Origin: Muribaculaceae bacterium
Lineage (GTDB): Bacteria > Bacillota > Clostridia > Lachnospirales > Lachnospiraceae
Assembly: GCA_023663465.1 (NCBI GenBank)
Contig: JAMPHJ010000011.1
Span: 1-43,654 of the forward strand
Reading direction: 5' to 3'
Length of the DNA: 43,654 bases
The notes under the pieces are model-generated. The model was given only the letters and a program-made list of their open reading frames with translations, had not been told where the DNA came from and did no database searches. Below, one piece after another: positions 6,908 through 15,934 of this stretch. Numbering within the stretch: position 1 is the stretch's first letter; every line of letters starts with the position of its first letter. The translations under genes were made by a program, and so were the position numbers.

Positions 6908-9154
6908 ATGTTTGGCAGATTACAAAGTTATGAGCAGAAGGAGCAGACAATCCTGCTGCACTACGAAACGCAGACCGTCTGGCTGCAAATCGTAACGGAC
7001 GATATCATCAACGTTTTTATCCCCCGCTCCACTCCCGGCCACCGCTCGAAAGCCGTAGAAGGCGATAAGCAGCTTCCTGCGTCCTGCCATGTGGAAAAGG
7101 CGGAGGAATGCCTTATCCTGACGACCGCTTCCCTTACCTGTAAAATCTACGACGACTTTATGCTGGATTTCTACGACAGGGATGGAAACTTATTATGCGC
7201 TGATTATCGGGGCAAAAGAATTCTCCGGTTTGAGCTTTCGGAAGACATCATCGAACTTCTCAGGAAGGAAGGGCACGAGGCGTACATATCGGGCAGTATG
7301 AACTATACCGTACAGTGCGTGAAAAAATTAGACCCCCAGGACTGTATCTACGGACTCGGCGATAAAACCGGCGTTTTGAATAAGCGGCATTACGAATATG
7401 AAAACTGGAATAGCGACATCCCTGACCCTCACGAGGACAGTTTCAAATCGCTTTATAAGAGCATTCCGTTTTTTATCACGTTGAAGGAAAAAGGCGTTTA
7501 CGGAATCTTCTATGATAATACATACAAAAGTTACTTTAATTTCGGCAAGGAAAACGACGGTTATTACAGCTTTGGCAGCGACGACGGCAATCTGGACTAT
7601 TATTTCATCGGCGGCAAAAATATGCCTGAAATCATCACAAACTATACTTATCTGACCGGGCGTATGCCCCTGCCGCAGAAATGGACTCTGGGCTACCACC
7701 AGTCCCGCTGGGGCTATGACAGTGAGGAAACCTTCCGGGAGCTTGCCGCAAACTATAAAAAATACCGTATTCCGCTGGATGCGCTTCATTTTGACATTGA
7801 TTATATGGACCACTATAAAGTTTTTACCTGGAATAAAGAGCGCTTCCAAGACCCTCATGCTCTGCTTAGCGATTTGAAAAAACAGGGCATTAAGGCGGTT
7901 ACGATTATCGACCCCGGTGTGAAAGTCGAAAAAGATTACCCCATGTATGAGGAAGGCATGGCGCAGGGCTATTTTGCCAAGGCGCCAGACGGCAGCGTCT
8001 ATGTCAATGCAGTCTGGCCGGGCGATGCGACCTACCCTGACTTCGGCAATCCCGCCGTCAGAAAATGGTGGGGCGAACACTTGCAGTTTTATACTGATAT
8101 GGGCGTATCCGGCATCTGGAACGATATGAACGAGCCGGCAAGTTTCAGAGGTCCGCTTCCGGGCGACGTTCTTTTTACGGATGAGGACAGGGTTGCCACC
8201 CATGCCGAAATGCACAATGTCTACGGGCACAATATGGCGAAGGCGACTTATGAAGGCTGGAAGAACCTGACCGGAAAAAGACCTTTCGTCATCACCAGGG
8301 CATGTTATAGCGGTTCCCAGAAATACACGACGGCATGGACCGGGGATAACCAGAGCCTATGGAGCCATTTGCGCATGGCAATTCCGCAACAATGCAACCT
8401 ATCTATCAGCGGTATGCCTTTTGTCGGCACGGATGTGGGCGGATTCGGTGCAGATACGACGCCGGAGCTGCTCATACGTTGGGTGGAGCTTGGCTGTTTC
8501 TCGCCGCTTTTCCGCAACCACTGCGCCAAAGGCAGCATGAATCAGGAACCCTGGCTTTTCGGGGAAGAAACCCTGGACATTTACCGTAAATTCGTAGAGC
8601 TGCGCTATACGCTGCTTCCTTATTTCTATGATTTATGCAGGGAATGCGAGCAGACCGGGCTTCCTATTCTCAGACCGCTTGTCCTGCATTATGAAAATGA
8701 CATCAATGTCAGAAACTTGAACGATGAATTTCTCGTCGGTCGGCAGCTTTTAGTGGCTCCTGTGGTAGAGCAGGGCGCAAGGAAGCGCATGGTTTACTTG
8801 CCGGAAGGCGTATGGTACGATTATTGGACACACGAGCAGTACTCAGGCAGTCAATATTATCTTGTGGACGCTCCTCTGGATATCTGCCCTATTTTCGTCA
8901 AAGCGGGCTCCATTTTACCCAAAGCGCCCCTGCAGCAGTATGTGGGCGAAATCGAAAATCCGCCCCTGATTCTGGAAATCTATCCCGGCGCCGGCTCCTA
9001 TACCCACTACCGGGATAACGGCGAGGACTTTGCTTATCAGGACGGCGCGTACCATGAATATCTGTTTACAACGGATGGAAATGGGCGCCTGGAAACGGTA
9101 AAATTACACGAAGGGTATGAGGATTACCCGGAAATTGTTACACATTTTATATAG
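6908..9154 (+). CDS. Alpha-glucosidase, glycoside hydrolase family 31
   Basis: 748 residues. GH31 enzymes retain configuration and usually release glucose from alpha-linked sugars. The order is an N-terminal beta-sandwich (to about 240), a TIM barrel and C-terminal beta domains. DIDYMDHYKVFTW marks the barrel start. WNDMNEP contains the nucleophile D406, and TGDNQSLW contains the acid/base D480. SPLFRNHC is also typical. There is no signal peptide, so it is cytoplasmic and likely acts on imported oligosaccharides. AGAAAGGAG lies before the ATG. The GH13 enzyme and sugar-type binding protein at the other end of the window fit alpha-glucan use. Exact linkage cannot be read from the sequence. 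Confidence 0.95.
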   Translation: MFGRLQSYEQKEQTILLHYETQTVWLQIVTDDIINVFIPRSTPGHRSKAVEGDKQLPASCHVEKAEECLILTTASLTCKIYDDFMLDFYDRDGNLLCADYRGKRILRFELSEDIIELLRKEGHEAYISGSMNYTVQCVKKLDPQDCIYGLGDKTGVLNKRHYEYENWNSDIPDPHEDSFKSLYKSIPFFITLKEKGVYGIFYDNTYKSYFNFGKENDGYYSFGSDDGNLDYYFIGGKNMPEIITNYTYLTGRMPLPQKWTLGYHQSRWGYDSEETFRELAANYKKYRIPLDALHFDIDYMDHYKVFTWNKERFQDPHALLSDLKKQGIKAVTIIDPGVKVEKDYPMYEEGMAQGYFAKAPDGSVYVNAVWPGDATYPDFGNPAVRKWWGEHLQFYTDMGVSGIWNDMNEPASFRGPLPGDVLFTDEDRVATHAEMHNVYGHNMAKATYEGWKNLTGKRPFVITRACYSGSQKYTTAWTGDNQSLWSHLRMAIPQQCNLSISGMPFVGTDVGGFGADTTPELLIRWVELGCFSPLFRNHCAKGSMNQEPWLFGEETLDIYRKFVELRYTLLPYFYDLCRECEQTGLPILRPLVLHYENDINVRNLNDEFLVGRQLLVAPVVEQGARKRMVYLPEGVWYDYWTHEQYSGSQYYLVDAPLDICPIFVKAGSILPKAPLQQYVGEIENPPLILEIYPGAGSYTHYRDNGEDFAYQDGAYHEYLFTTDGNGRLETVKLHEGYEDYPEIVTHFI

Positions 9155-9235
9155 AAATCCTTAATATTTATATAAGGTAATCAATCCGGCAACGGACTGA
9201 GAATAAGGTAATTGTACTAAAAGGAGGAAGGAAAC

Positions 9236-9661
9236 ATGGCAAAACTAATCATTACAGTAGAAGGAGGAAAAATCACTCAGACACTGAATTTCCTGGACAG
9301 AAATATCAAGGATAACCGATATGTCTATGGGAACGGCAACGAATCCGGTATCGCAGACGACCCGGAAAAGGTATATCAGGATATTCCTGACAGCTTTCGC
9401 ATCACCGAACGATACAAGGAGCTGCTAGAAGCGGTCAATCTGGGGAAAAGCATGATTACCGACGTTATGCGCCATCTCAATGAATTAGAAGAGGAAATGG
9501 AAGATTATGTGATTCCCGCCCCTAGCAGCGAACGGGAACATGTGATTGCCCTAAACAATATAGATATCAAAGCGCTTGCCGACAAAACACCGCATCCGCT
9601 TACAAACGACAAGGACATTGAAGAAGCGATAAAATCCCTTATCCATTCCAGACTGTCTTGA
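9236..9661 (+). CDS. Hypothetical protein, 141 residues
   Basis: A strong AAAAGGAGGAAGG site precedes the ATG, and the protein composition is normal, so this is a real gene. The N-terminus alternates charged and hydrophobic residues (MAKLIITVEGGKITQTLNF), followed by a polar region and a helical, acidic segment (about 78-95, NLGKS to EEEMEDY). There is no signal peptide or membrane helix. It lies 81 bp downstream of the GH31 gene, with two ATAAGGTAAT copies in the gap, and ends before a clear terminator. I do not recognise the family. Confidence 0.75.
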   Translation: MAKLIITVEGGKITQTLNFLDRNIKDNRYVYGNGNESGIADDPEKVYQDIPDSFRITERYKELLEAVNLGKSMITDVMRHLNELEEEMEDYVIPAPSSEREHVIALNNIDIKALADKTPHPLTNDKDIEEAIKSLIHSRLS

Positions 9662-9724
9662 CTATCCTAGTCAAAATCCCAGCGAGGACAGCGGGGAGTC
9701 AACCTTGCAACACTGACACATAAA

Positions 9725-9765
9725 CGGCGGGAAATCCAAGATGGAAATTTCCCGCCGAACTTTTT
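9725..9765 (+). terminator. Rho-independent terminator
   Basis: CGGCGGGAAAT (9725-9735) pairs with ATTTCCCGCCG (9747-9757) and is followed by AACTTTTTA. It serves the 141-residue gene on the plus strand. The T run is on the plus side, so use by the convergent anti-sigma gene is less likely. Confidence 0.8.
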
Positions 9766-11419
9766 ATCTGCTGCGCAGTCCGCTCTTATAATAGAAACAA
9801 GTCTTCTCTGGAATCCGGTGCACCCGCGCATACTCTTCCGTCTGCTCCTCGTCCCGGTATTCCTTCCGCCACTCTGTAGTATCCAGGAAAACCAGCCTTC
9901 CATCGGGAAGCGCACAGGAGCGGCTGCCTTCCCCCCAGATACCCGGTGCTTCATAAGCGGGCAGGATATTCAGTGCGCTTTCCTCGCCCAGATTGTAAGT
10001 AAAGATACCGTCATATCCCCAGAAAACGAAATCCGTATCCGCGCCCGGCGCTATGATATCCAGCATAATCGTATCAGCCGGCACAATATCCAGATACACT
10101 TCATCCAGACAGCCGCCTTCCAAATCGACAGACGCGATTCCCATATGCCAGTTATCTAAATCCGTTCCCGTTTCCACCTGGGTATAGACCCTGCCATCCT
10201 TGCCGATACCGAGACCCGCCATCGAATGGGGCATAAAAGGACTTTCCAGATCGGCGACGATATCCTTCACATAGTTCCCATCCTTATCCAGTACGGATAA
10301 CAGCGTGTTCGAGCCAACTACCCGCAAATAGATATAGCCCTGCTCATCCACAACCAGACTTTTAATCACTCCCCATCCTTTGATTTGACTAGATAAGTCA
10401 ATCTTCTTTTTTAACTTTCCATCCGCACTCAGTACCCAGAGCGCATTTTTGTACTTATCCCCCGCAATGATGGCGCTGGTATCATCCTCATCCGTACGCT
10501 CCATCAGGGCGATATAAATATCCCCTTTCTTATCCTGATAAAGAGCGGTAATATCCGTTTCCACCTCAAAATCATCGAAAAATAGAGTGGAATCGCTGCT
10601 GCCAATTTCCATCTTATGAATCGCATTCCAGCCCATGAGGAAAATACAGTCCCTGCCTGCCGCCATATCCCGTATTTCCAGACTGCCCGTATAGGGAATG
10701 GTCAGTTCCTGGGCAGGATTCCAGATGGCGTCACTTAGAAGGATTTCTTCATCCGTCGCCTCTATCTCTTTTTCCTCCCCTTTCATAAGCTTATCCTTAT
10801 CTTCCTCAGAGACTTCCCCACTCTCTATTTTTTCCCTCATGACCTGTAAGCTGTAGTCCCTTTTATACCGAAAATCAATAATCTGTAATAGTTCCTCATC
10901 CCCTAATTCTTTCTCTGGCAGGAAAAAGGTAGCCGTAACAGCATAAAACGCCACTCCTTTTCCCTTATACTGCGCCGGGTCGGATAGCATCGTCAGCACG
11001 CCCTCTGGAAAACGCGCTTCTTCCCGATAGGCAGTGTCAAGCTCTTTTAACCGCTTTTTCTCTGTATCCGTGTAGGGACGGTTATAATTGTCTATCCCAA
11101 TCTGATTTTGATACAGTCCGCTAAAATAAGCTTCGATTTCCTGCTCGTTCATTGCTTCCATCCGCTGCTGTATGATGTTGACCGCTGCGGTCACTGTTAT
11201 GGAAAACGTCGCAATTAATGCCGCCGCTAAGACGATAGATTTCTTCCATGTCATTTTCCATACGGAATGCCGATTTTGCGGCGTTTGCAAACTGACAAGT
11301 GTGTCGTTTACTCTTTTTTCCAAAGTTTCCGGCAATATCATCTTTTCCTGTTTCGCCATTTGAAATATTGTTTCCTCAAATTTATCAAACTGATGGGATT
11401 CTTTTTTTATTTTATACAC
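9764..11419 (-). CDS. Putative anti-sigma factor with extracytoplasmic propeller-like domain
   Basis: 551 residues, GTG start at 11419 with AAAGGAG ten bases upstream. The GTG lies within the last codons of the sigma factor gene (8-bp overlap), so the two are translationally coupled. Residues 1-65 are cytoplasmic and polar, 68-88 form one membrane helix (SIVLAAALIATFSITVTAAV), and the rest is outside. The outer part repeats blades such as YQDKKGDIYIALME, DEQGYIYLRVVG and GKDGRVYTQVE, which suggests a beta-propeller. The coupling with an ECF sigma gene and this topology suggest that the N-terminus holds the sigma factor while the outer domain senses an envelope signal. No zinc HCC motif is visible, so it is not a classical ZAS anti-sigma. 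Function is inferred. Confidence 0.75.
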   Translation of the reverse strand: MYKIKKESHQFDKFEETIFQMAKQEKMILPETLEKRVNDTLVSLQTPQNRHSVWKMTWKKSIVLAAALIATFSITVTAAVNIIQQRMEAMNEQEIEAYFSGLYQNQIGIDNYNRPYTDTEKKRLKELDTAYREEARFPEGVLTMLSDPAQYKGKGVAFYAVTATFFLPEKELGDEELLQIIDFRYKRDYSLQVMREKIESGEVSEEDKDKLMKGEEKEIEATDEEILLSDAIWNPAQELTIPYTGSLEIRDMAAGRDCIFLMGWNAIHKMEIGSSDSTLFFDDFEVETDITALYQDKKGDIYIALMERTDEDDTSAIIAGDKYKNALWVLSADGKLKKKIDLSSQIKGWGVIKSLVVDEQGYIYLRVVGSNTLLSVLDKDGNYVKDIVADLESPFMPHSMAGLGIGKDGRVYTQVETGTDLDNWHMGIASVDLEGGCLDEVYLDIVPADTIMLDIIAPGADTDFVFWGYDGIFTYNLGEESALNILPAYEAPGIWGEGSRSCALPDGRLVFLDTTEWRKEYRDEEQTEEYARVHRIPEKTCFYYKSGLRSR

Positions 11420-11885
11420 TTATAACACGCTCCTTTAACTGCTTTTTCCCACGAGATAGTCTCGATTTGACCGTTCCTTCCGGTATATGGAGTATTTTTC
11501 CGATTTCTTTGATAGAAAGCTGCTCATAGAAATACAGGATAATGGTTTCCCGATAAGCGATATCCAGCTCCATAACGCTGTCCCAAAGCTCATGGTGCTC
11601 GTCCTCAAAAGGCGGCATATAATCCTCCATATTTTCCGTAGGTACATTGCGTTTGTTCTTCGCATAGATTCTTTTTGCCTCGTTTGCGGTAATCTGCATC
11701 ATCCAGGGGCGGAAGCTTTCCGCCTTTTTCAGTGTATGTAGTTTTTCATACGCTTTCAGGATAGACTCGCTGACCGCGTCCTCAGCATCCTCCCGGTTAT
11801 GCAGAATGCCCAAGGCAAGCCTGTATAAATTCGGCACATATTCTGAAACGATGCTGCCAAACGCTTCCTTACTAATTACAGACAT
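11412..11885 (-). CDS. ECF-type RNA polymerase sigma factor (module 2)
   Basis: 157 residues with region 2 (LYRLALGILHNREDAEDAVS, residues about 20-39) and region 4 (ETIILYFYEQLSIKEIGKIL then HIPEGTVKSRLSRGKKQL, near the C-terminus). ECF factors direct RNA polymerase to a small envelope or stress regulon. An AGGAGGAGG-rich site precedes the ATG. The overlapping downstream gene encodes its probable membrane-bound partner. Autoregulation is common in this class, but I cannot define its promoter here. Confidence 0.93.
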   Translation of the reverse strand: MSVISKEAFGSIVSEYVPNLYRLALGILHNREDAEDAVSESILKAYEKLHTLKKAESFRPWMMQITANEAKRIYAKNKRNVPTENMEDYMPPFEDEHHELWDSVMELDIAYRETIILYFYEQLSIKEIGKILHIPEGTVKSRLSRGKKQLKERVISV

Positions 11886-11983
11886 GCTCCTCCTCCTTTG
11901 GTTTCGCCGGCTTCTGCTTATTATGACCGGGCAGGAAGAAAAAAGGTTCCCGCCAGTTTGATTTTATTTTATTCTATTCTAGT

Positions 11984-13204
11984 TCATTTCACTTCCAGCT
12001 TTCTATAGACCTGATAAGTCAATGGAAACAATAATAAGGATAACACACTATAGAGACAAAACAAGATGCCCATAGCTCCCACAATCCGTCCTCCGATGGA
12101 ATACAGATTGAAGGTAACAAGACTCTGATGGATATCCATCAGCCTATCTGGCAGCAATGCAATGATTTTCCTGCTGATGCGGCTGCCCAGAAAAGAAGGG
12201 ATAAAAAGCAACGCAAACGGAACGATTACCGAAAGCGCCGTGGACTTTGTCTTAGCAGAGACCAGCATAGTCAATAGCAATCCAAACAGAACGCCCACAT
12301 AACCGCCGCAAACAATCAGCAGATACTCCTGCCAATTTGTCAACAGATAGAAGCTTTTCCAACCATCACGGCTGGTCTGAATCATAAGCCCGGCGCCGTC
12401 TGCTCCCAGAAATCCGAATACAATGATAGAATACAACAGCATGACCCCAAAGTAAACCGTCGTCACAAATAAAAAAGCCGCCGCCAGTTTCGCACCAACC
12501 GCCTTTCCCCGCCCATGATACGAGGCATAGAAAACAGCTTCCGCCTTATAGGCAAATTCCCCTGAAAAAACAGGCGCTACCACGAACCCAAGTATCAGAA
12601 ACATGATCATAACTACGGTAGCTGCGTAATAAAAAAACTCGATAAAACCATCTTCATAATCGTACTGCCAGGGTGTTTCCAGCGCCTCATAACGTGCAAT
12701 CAGAAACTCCTGCTCCTCTTCGGTAAACAGGTATTGCTGTTCTTCTTCCGCCAGCCATTCTTTCAGATTCCCCACCCGGTTTTCATAAAAATGCACAGCA
12801 TCTTCCGGCACGAGGGAATCCGGGCGGTAATAGTCCGAGGACCGGAACTTACAGAATGCATACATTAACATATACCGGATATCATGGAATCCCTGTTTCC
12901 AACCGTAGGCGATATTGCTTTCGCGGATCTCTTCAGAGCGTCCCTCTTTTGTCTCGTTGATACGCCTGTTTTCCGCGATAACCTCTGCAATGACTTCTTC
13001 GGTCAATTTCCCTGCCCATTCCTTTTTTGCGGCTTTCAGCTTAGAAATTGCCGCAGGTCCATACTCGTGGTCCCCGTTTCCATTGACATAATAGACGTCA
13101 CGGATGGCAAAGAACCCAACTATCATAAGAAGCCCCGCAAGAAGCAGCATGGCAATCTTCGTCCCCGGTCTCACCCATATTTTTTTCCATTCATAATACA
13201 GCAT
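11984..13204 (-). CDS. ABC transporter permease
   Basis: 406 residues from the ATG at 13204, which overlaps the end of the ATPase gene by 14 bp and has a GGGGGAAGAAG site; the open frame reaches 13246. One N-terminal helix (about 17-35) is followed by a large outside loop of about 150 residues and then five or six helices (from about 195 to the end). This matches ABC-2-type permeases that work with a single separate ATPase, often for export of peptides or lipids, or for antimicrobial peptide resistance. Substrate is not visible in the sequence. It sits between the two sigma modules and may be a target of one of them. Confidence 0.85.
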   Translation of the reverse strand: MLYYEWKKIWVRPGTKIAMLLLAGLLMIVGFFAIRDVYYVNGNGDHEYGPAAISKLKAAKKEWAGKLTEEVIAEVIAENRRINETKEGRSEEIRESNIAYGWKQGFHDIRYMLMYAFCKFRSSDYYRPDSLVPEDAVHFYENRVGNLKEWLAEEEQQYLFTEEEQEFLIARYEALETPWQYDYEDGFIEFFYYAATVVMIMFLILGFVVAPVFSGEFAYKAEAVFYASYHGRGKAVGAKLAAAFLFVTTVYFGVMLLYSIIVFGFLGADGAGLMIQTSRDGWKSFYLLTNWQEYLLIVCGGYVGVLFGLLLTMLVSAKTKSTALSVIVPFALLFIPSFLGSRISRKIIALLPDRLMDIHQSLVTFNLYSIGGRIVGAMGILFCLYSVLSLLLFPLTYQVYRKLEVK

Positions 13205-14078
13205 CTTCTTCCCCCGCTTTCTCACCAAAATAAGATAAAAATACATCTTCCAGAGTCAAGTCTTCTTTTACTGCTTCCGGGTGGGGGCTTTCTTTTGCCA
13301 ACACCCGAAGTTCCATGCCTTGTGGGACAATCCTGCTATTGGATATCTGATACTGTCTGTAGACCTTCCCGGCTTCTTCCCTGGAAAGCGTCAGCCGCCA
13401 TGCCCTATCGGGCGCAGATTGTATGATTTCTTCCGGCGTCCCGCTATGCAGAAGCTTTCCCCCTTTCATCAGAAGAATCTCATTCGCCACGGATTCCACA
13501 TCCGATACGATATGGGTAGATAACAAAACCAGCCTGTCCTGTGCAAATTCGCTCAACAGATTCCGAAACCGTATCCTCTCATTCGGGTCAAGCCCGGCTG
13601 TCGGCTCGTCCAGAATCAGAATTTCCGGCTGGTTAATCATCGCCTGGGCAATGCCCGCCCTGCGTTTCATACCGCCCGAAAGTTTCCGCATCTTCTTCTT
13701 TCGCACCTTAGAAAGCCCCACCTGCGCAATCAGCTCCTGCACCCGCTTTTTCGCCACCGCCTTATGCACGCCCTTAATCAGGGCGATATACATCAGATAA
13801 TCCTCCACCGTAAAATCCGGGTAATATCCAAACTCCTGCGGAAGATACCCCAAAAGTTTCCGATACTCCGCTCCCATTGCAAAGATATGCTGTCCGTCGC
13901 AAAGGATACTTCCTGCGCTCGGCTGTAATAGCGTGCAAAGCATTCTCATGAATGTCGTCTTACCTGCGCCGTTTACGCCAAGCAGACCGTAGACGCCGTT
14001 TTTCATCGTATAAGAAACGTTGCTAACGGCGCTAAATCCTTGAAATTCTTTTGTGAGACTGTTGATTGTCAATTCCAT
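13191..14078 (-). CDS. ABC transporter ATP-binding protein
   Basis: 295 residues. Walker A is GVNGAGKTT (about 34-42), the Q-loop region is GYLPQEFGYYP, the signature LSGGMKRRAGIAQAM, Walker B ILILDEPTAGLDP, and the H-loop LLSTHIVSDVE. All catalytic residues are present. The C-terminal 80 or so residues form an extension typical of ABC-2 exporters. It is followed by, and overlaps, the permease gene, so the two form one transporter. A GAAGGAA site lies upstream. A structured repeat separates it from the upstream sigma/membrane-protein pair, so cotranscription with that pair is plausible but unproven. Confidence 0.95.
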   Translation of the reverse strand: MELTINSLTKEFQGFSAVSNVSYTMKNGVYGLLGVNGAGKTTFMRMLCTLLQPSAGSILCDGQHIFAMGAEYRKLLGYLPQEFGYYPDFTVEDYLMYIALIKGVHKAVAKKRVQELIAQVGLSKVRKKKMRKLSGGMKRRAGIAQAMINQPEILILDEPTAGLDPNERIRFRNLLSEFAQDRLVLLSTHIVSDVESVANEILLMKGGKLLHSGTPEEIIQSAPDRAWRLTLSREEAGKVYRQYQISNSRIVPQGMELRVLAKESPHPEAVKEDLTLEDVFLSYFGEKAGEEDAVL

Positions 14079-14146
14079 TTTATGTCATTCCTTCTTTCCT
14101 AAATATGATATAGATAATTGCAAAACTAGGGTTTGGGCAGCCGTCC

Positions 14147-14293
14147 GTTGTGCAGAATATACAATCCATCGCAGGCACGCTCTCGCTACGGTTCAAACGC
14201 AGCGGTACATAAGATGCCAAAATACGGCATCTAAGTACCGGCGTTTTCACAGTACCTGCTTTTGGAGTTGTATATTCTGTACAACTACACATT
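14147..14293. repeat. Structured palindromic repeat (copy 2, complete), MITE- or REP-like
   Basis: The outer arms 14147-14167 and 14264-14285 are near-perfect inverted repeats (GTTGTGCAGAATATACAATCC against the complement of the right arm). Inside, GCAGG pairs with CCTGC, AAACGC (14195-14200) with GCGTTT (14241-14246), CGGTAC (14203-14208) with GTACCG (14235-14240), and AGATGCC with GGCATCT around a 7-base loop. The whole unit therefore folds into one long hairpin. The right 55 bases recur at window position 1. It sits between the sigma-linked membrane protein gene and the ABC ATPase gene. It encodes nothing convincing. Confidence 0.75.
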
Positions 14294-14320
14294 CTTATAT
14301 TTTAGTTTTGTAATTACCTA

Positions 14321-15100
14321 TTAAATATGATATTTCATCCACGCTCTGTCGCATTCCCGCATCACCCGATTGACTGAATAAGTCAAATACAGCAGTGCAG
14401 CCCCGCAGATGCCAATCCAGACCGGCTCGGATACTGCCAGATATATCTTATCCTCTAGTACGAACAACATCCAGACGGCAGTCCACAGCATTGATAAAAA
14501 GCACGCCATATACTCGGAAGAACAATACCGGCCACAAAGCGTCCGAAAACAGATACAGCATGTCACAATCATGGGCAGGAAAAACTGAACCACCATTTCC
14601 ATTATTCCGACCGTAGTAGTCAATGAAACCACTCCAGTAAAAAACGCCAGAAAGATACCATCCACAACTCCAAAGATAAGCATCCTCGCCGCATAAATCT
14701 GTCTGAGTGAGAAATATGCCGCCCCTTCTATCTCTATAGAATTAGAACTGCGGCTTTTCCATAATTCCGGCACCGCCAGAATGACAAACAAAGACGCCAG
14801 AACGCCCAACGCCCTATGCACAAACAGAACATCTTCCATTTCCTGTAACAGCGTCCCCGCAAGAAACAGAACCACAAACTGCAAAATCCACCATTTTTTA
14901 CGGATATACCACATCTGTTCATAGAGAAACTCAAAATAAGACACCTCTTTTCGCCCCGCCGACTCATAGAAGCATCGTATTGACTCATCGACAGTCTTTT
15001 GAATAATTGACTCATTCAGTCTATCCCTGCCATCCCCGCTGACCATTTCATCTAACCTATCCCTGCCATACGCCCGTAGCCTTTTCTCAATATCCTGCAT
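14321..15100 (-). CDS. Multi-pass membrane protein, probable sigma-factor partner
   Basis: 259 residues. Residues 1-70 are cytoplasmic, charged and helical (DIEKRLRAYGRDRLDEMV with an imperfect repeat GRDRLDE/GRDRLNE). Six or so hydrophobic helices follow from about residue 72. It lies 33 bp downstream of an ECF sigma gene with a GAAAGGAGG site. This arrangement, a soluble N-terminus on a membrane protein directly after a sigma gene, suggests an anti-sigma or signal-sensing role. I do not recognise a named family. Confidence 0.7.
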   Translation of the reverse strand: MQDIEKRLRAYGRDRLDEMVSGDGRDRLNESIIQKTVDESIRCFYESAGRKEVSYFEFLYEQMWYIRKKWWILQFVVLFLAGTLLQEMEDVLFVHRALGVLASLFVILAVPELWKSRSSNSIEIEGAAYFSLRQIYAARMLIFGVVDGIFLAFFTGVVSLTTTVGIMEMVVQFFLPMIVTCCICFRTLCGRYCSSEYMACFLSMLWTAVWMLFVLEDKIYLAVSEPVWIGICGAALLYLTYSVNRVMRECDRAWMKYHI

Positions 15101-15133
15101 GTCGCTGCCTCCTTTCTTTTCCTACCACAATCC

Positions 15134-15679
15134 CTACCGCAGCCACTCCTCCAGCATTTCCCTCGCCCGCCGAATACGATACTTTGCAAGCGGCAGCGAT
15201 ATCTGTAGAATCTTCGCCGCCTCTTTCAGACCAAGTTCCTGAAAATAATGCAAAATGACAATCTCACGCAGCTCCCCAGGAAGCCTTTCCAATGCCGCTT
15301 CTACCAGGACTTTTTCTTCCACCCTCGCAGTCCCTAAGCATTCGCCCGCTTCCGCTCCCGCGCTTCCCAAGCGTCCGCCCGCTTCCATCCCTTCCATATC
15401 CGCCATCGGGATTTCCCACTTTTTTCTCGCATGGTCGATGCATAAATTTCTGGCAATCGTATAAAGATACTGCAAAGCTTTGCCGTTTTGCCGGTAAGAA
15501 ACAAGGTTTCTGAAAAAACGCTCGAATACCTCCTGCGTCATGTCCTGCGCAGAATCCCCATCGGCGCAATGATAACGGCAGTATTGCAGAATCTGCAGGT
15601 AATATTTTCTTACAAATACGTCCATCGCCTCATCGTCGCCGTTTTGCATTTTTCGCACCAAAAGAAAATCCTGCTGCAT
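15134..15679 (-). CDS. ECF-type RNA polymerase sigma factor (module 1)
   Basis: 181 residues. Region 2 covers about residues 22-95 (DMTQEVFERFFRNLVSYRQ and YLYTIARNLCIDHARKKWE), and region 4 about 127-180 (LPGELREIVILHYFQELGLK then ISLPLAKYRIRRAREML). The linker between them, about residues 98-125, is longer than usual and made of an imperfect duplication (EAGGRLGSAGA, then EAGECLGTARV), mirrored in the DNA by two copies of CGCCCGCTTCC. A CAGGAGGGAGG site precedes the ATG. It heads a minus-strand run with the membrane partner and probably the ABC transporter. Confidence 0.92.
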   Translation of the reverse strand: MQQDFLLVRKMQNGDDEAMDVFVRKYYLQILQYCRYHCADGDSAQDMTQEVFERFFRNLVSYRQNGKALQYLYTIARNLCIDHARKKWEIPMADMEGMEAGGRLGSAGAEAGECLGTARVEEKVLVEAALERLPGELREIVILHYFQELGLKEAAKILQISLPLAKYRIRRAREMLEEWLR

Positions 15680-15772
15680 GGAAACCTCCCTCCTGTTTTT
15701 CTAAAAAGCGCTTTCTACTATATATAACGTATCAAAGGACGTGCCGGATAGTCCAAAAAAGAAATTTTACGT

Positions 15773-15826
15773 TAAAAAAACGTCTACCAGCCATAAGAAA
15801 CTGCCTTACGGCTGGTAAACGTTTTT
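15773..15826 (-). terminator. Rho-independent terminator, usable on both strands
   Basis: An 18-bp stem with a few mismatches (15780-15797 with 15805-15822) is flanked by A7 on the left and GTTTTT on the right. Read on the minus strand the stem is followed by T7, ending transcripts of the CmpB-like gene at 15935-16474. Confidence 0.8.
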
Positions 15827-15934
15827 CGCAAATCCCCATTACTTCAACTCCACAATAATCCTTTCTCCGCTGCACTGATATGCCGCTTTTTTTAATCTGT
15901 CCATTCCTGCCCCCACCTTCCCGCATAAGCCTCT

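Noticed and set aside
7328-8230. 300-codon antisense frame inside the GH31 gene
   Set aside because: It lies wholly opposite a gene with clear catalytic motifs, has no ribosome site or recognisable domain, and follows from codon bias of the true frame.
11920-11983. Terminator after the ABC permease
   Set aside because: Only an imperfect GGCGGGAA/TTCCTGCCC pairing with the T run in the loop, so no confident call.
15732-15926. 64-codon minus frame between the sigma factor and CmpB-like genes
   Set aside because: It runs through the terminator hairpin, has no good ribosome site and has odd composition.
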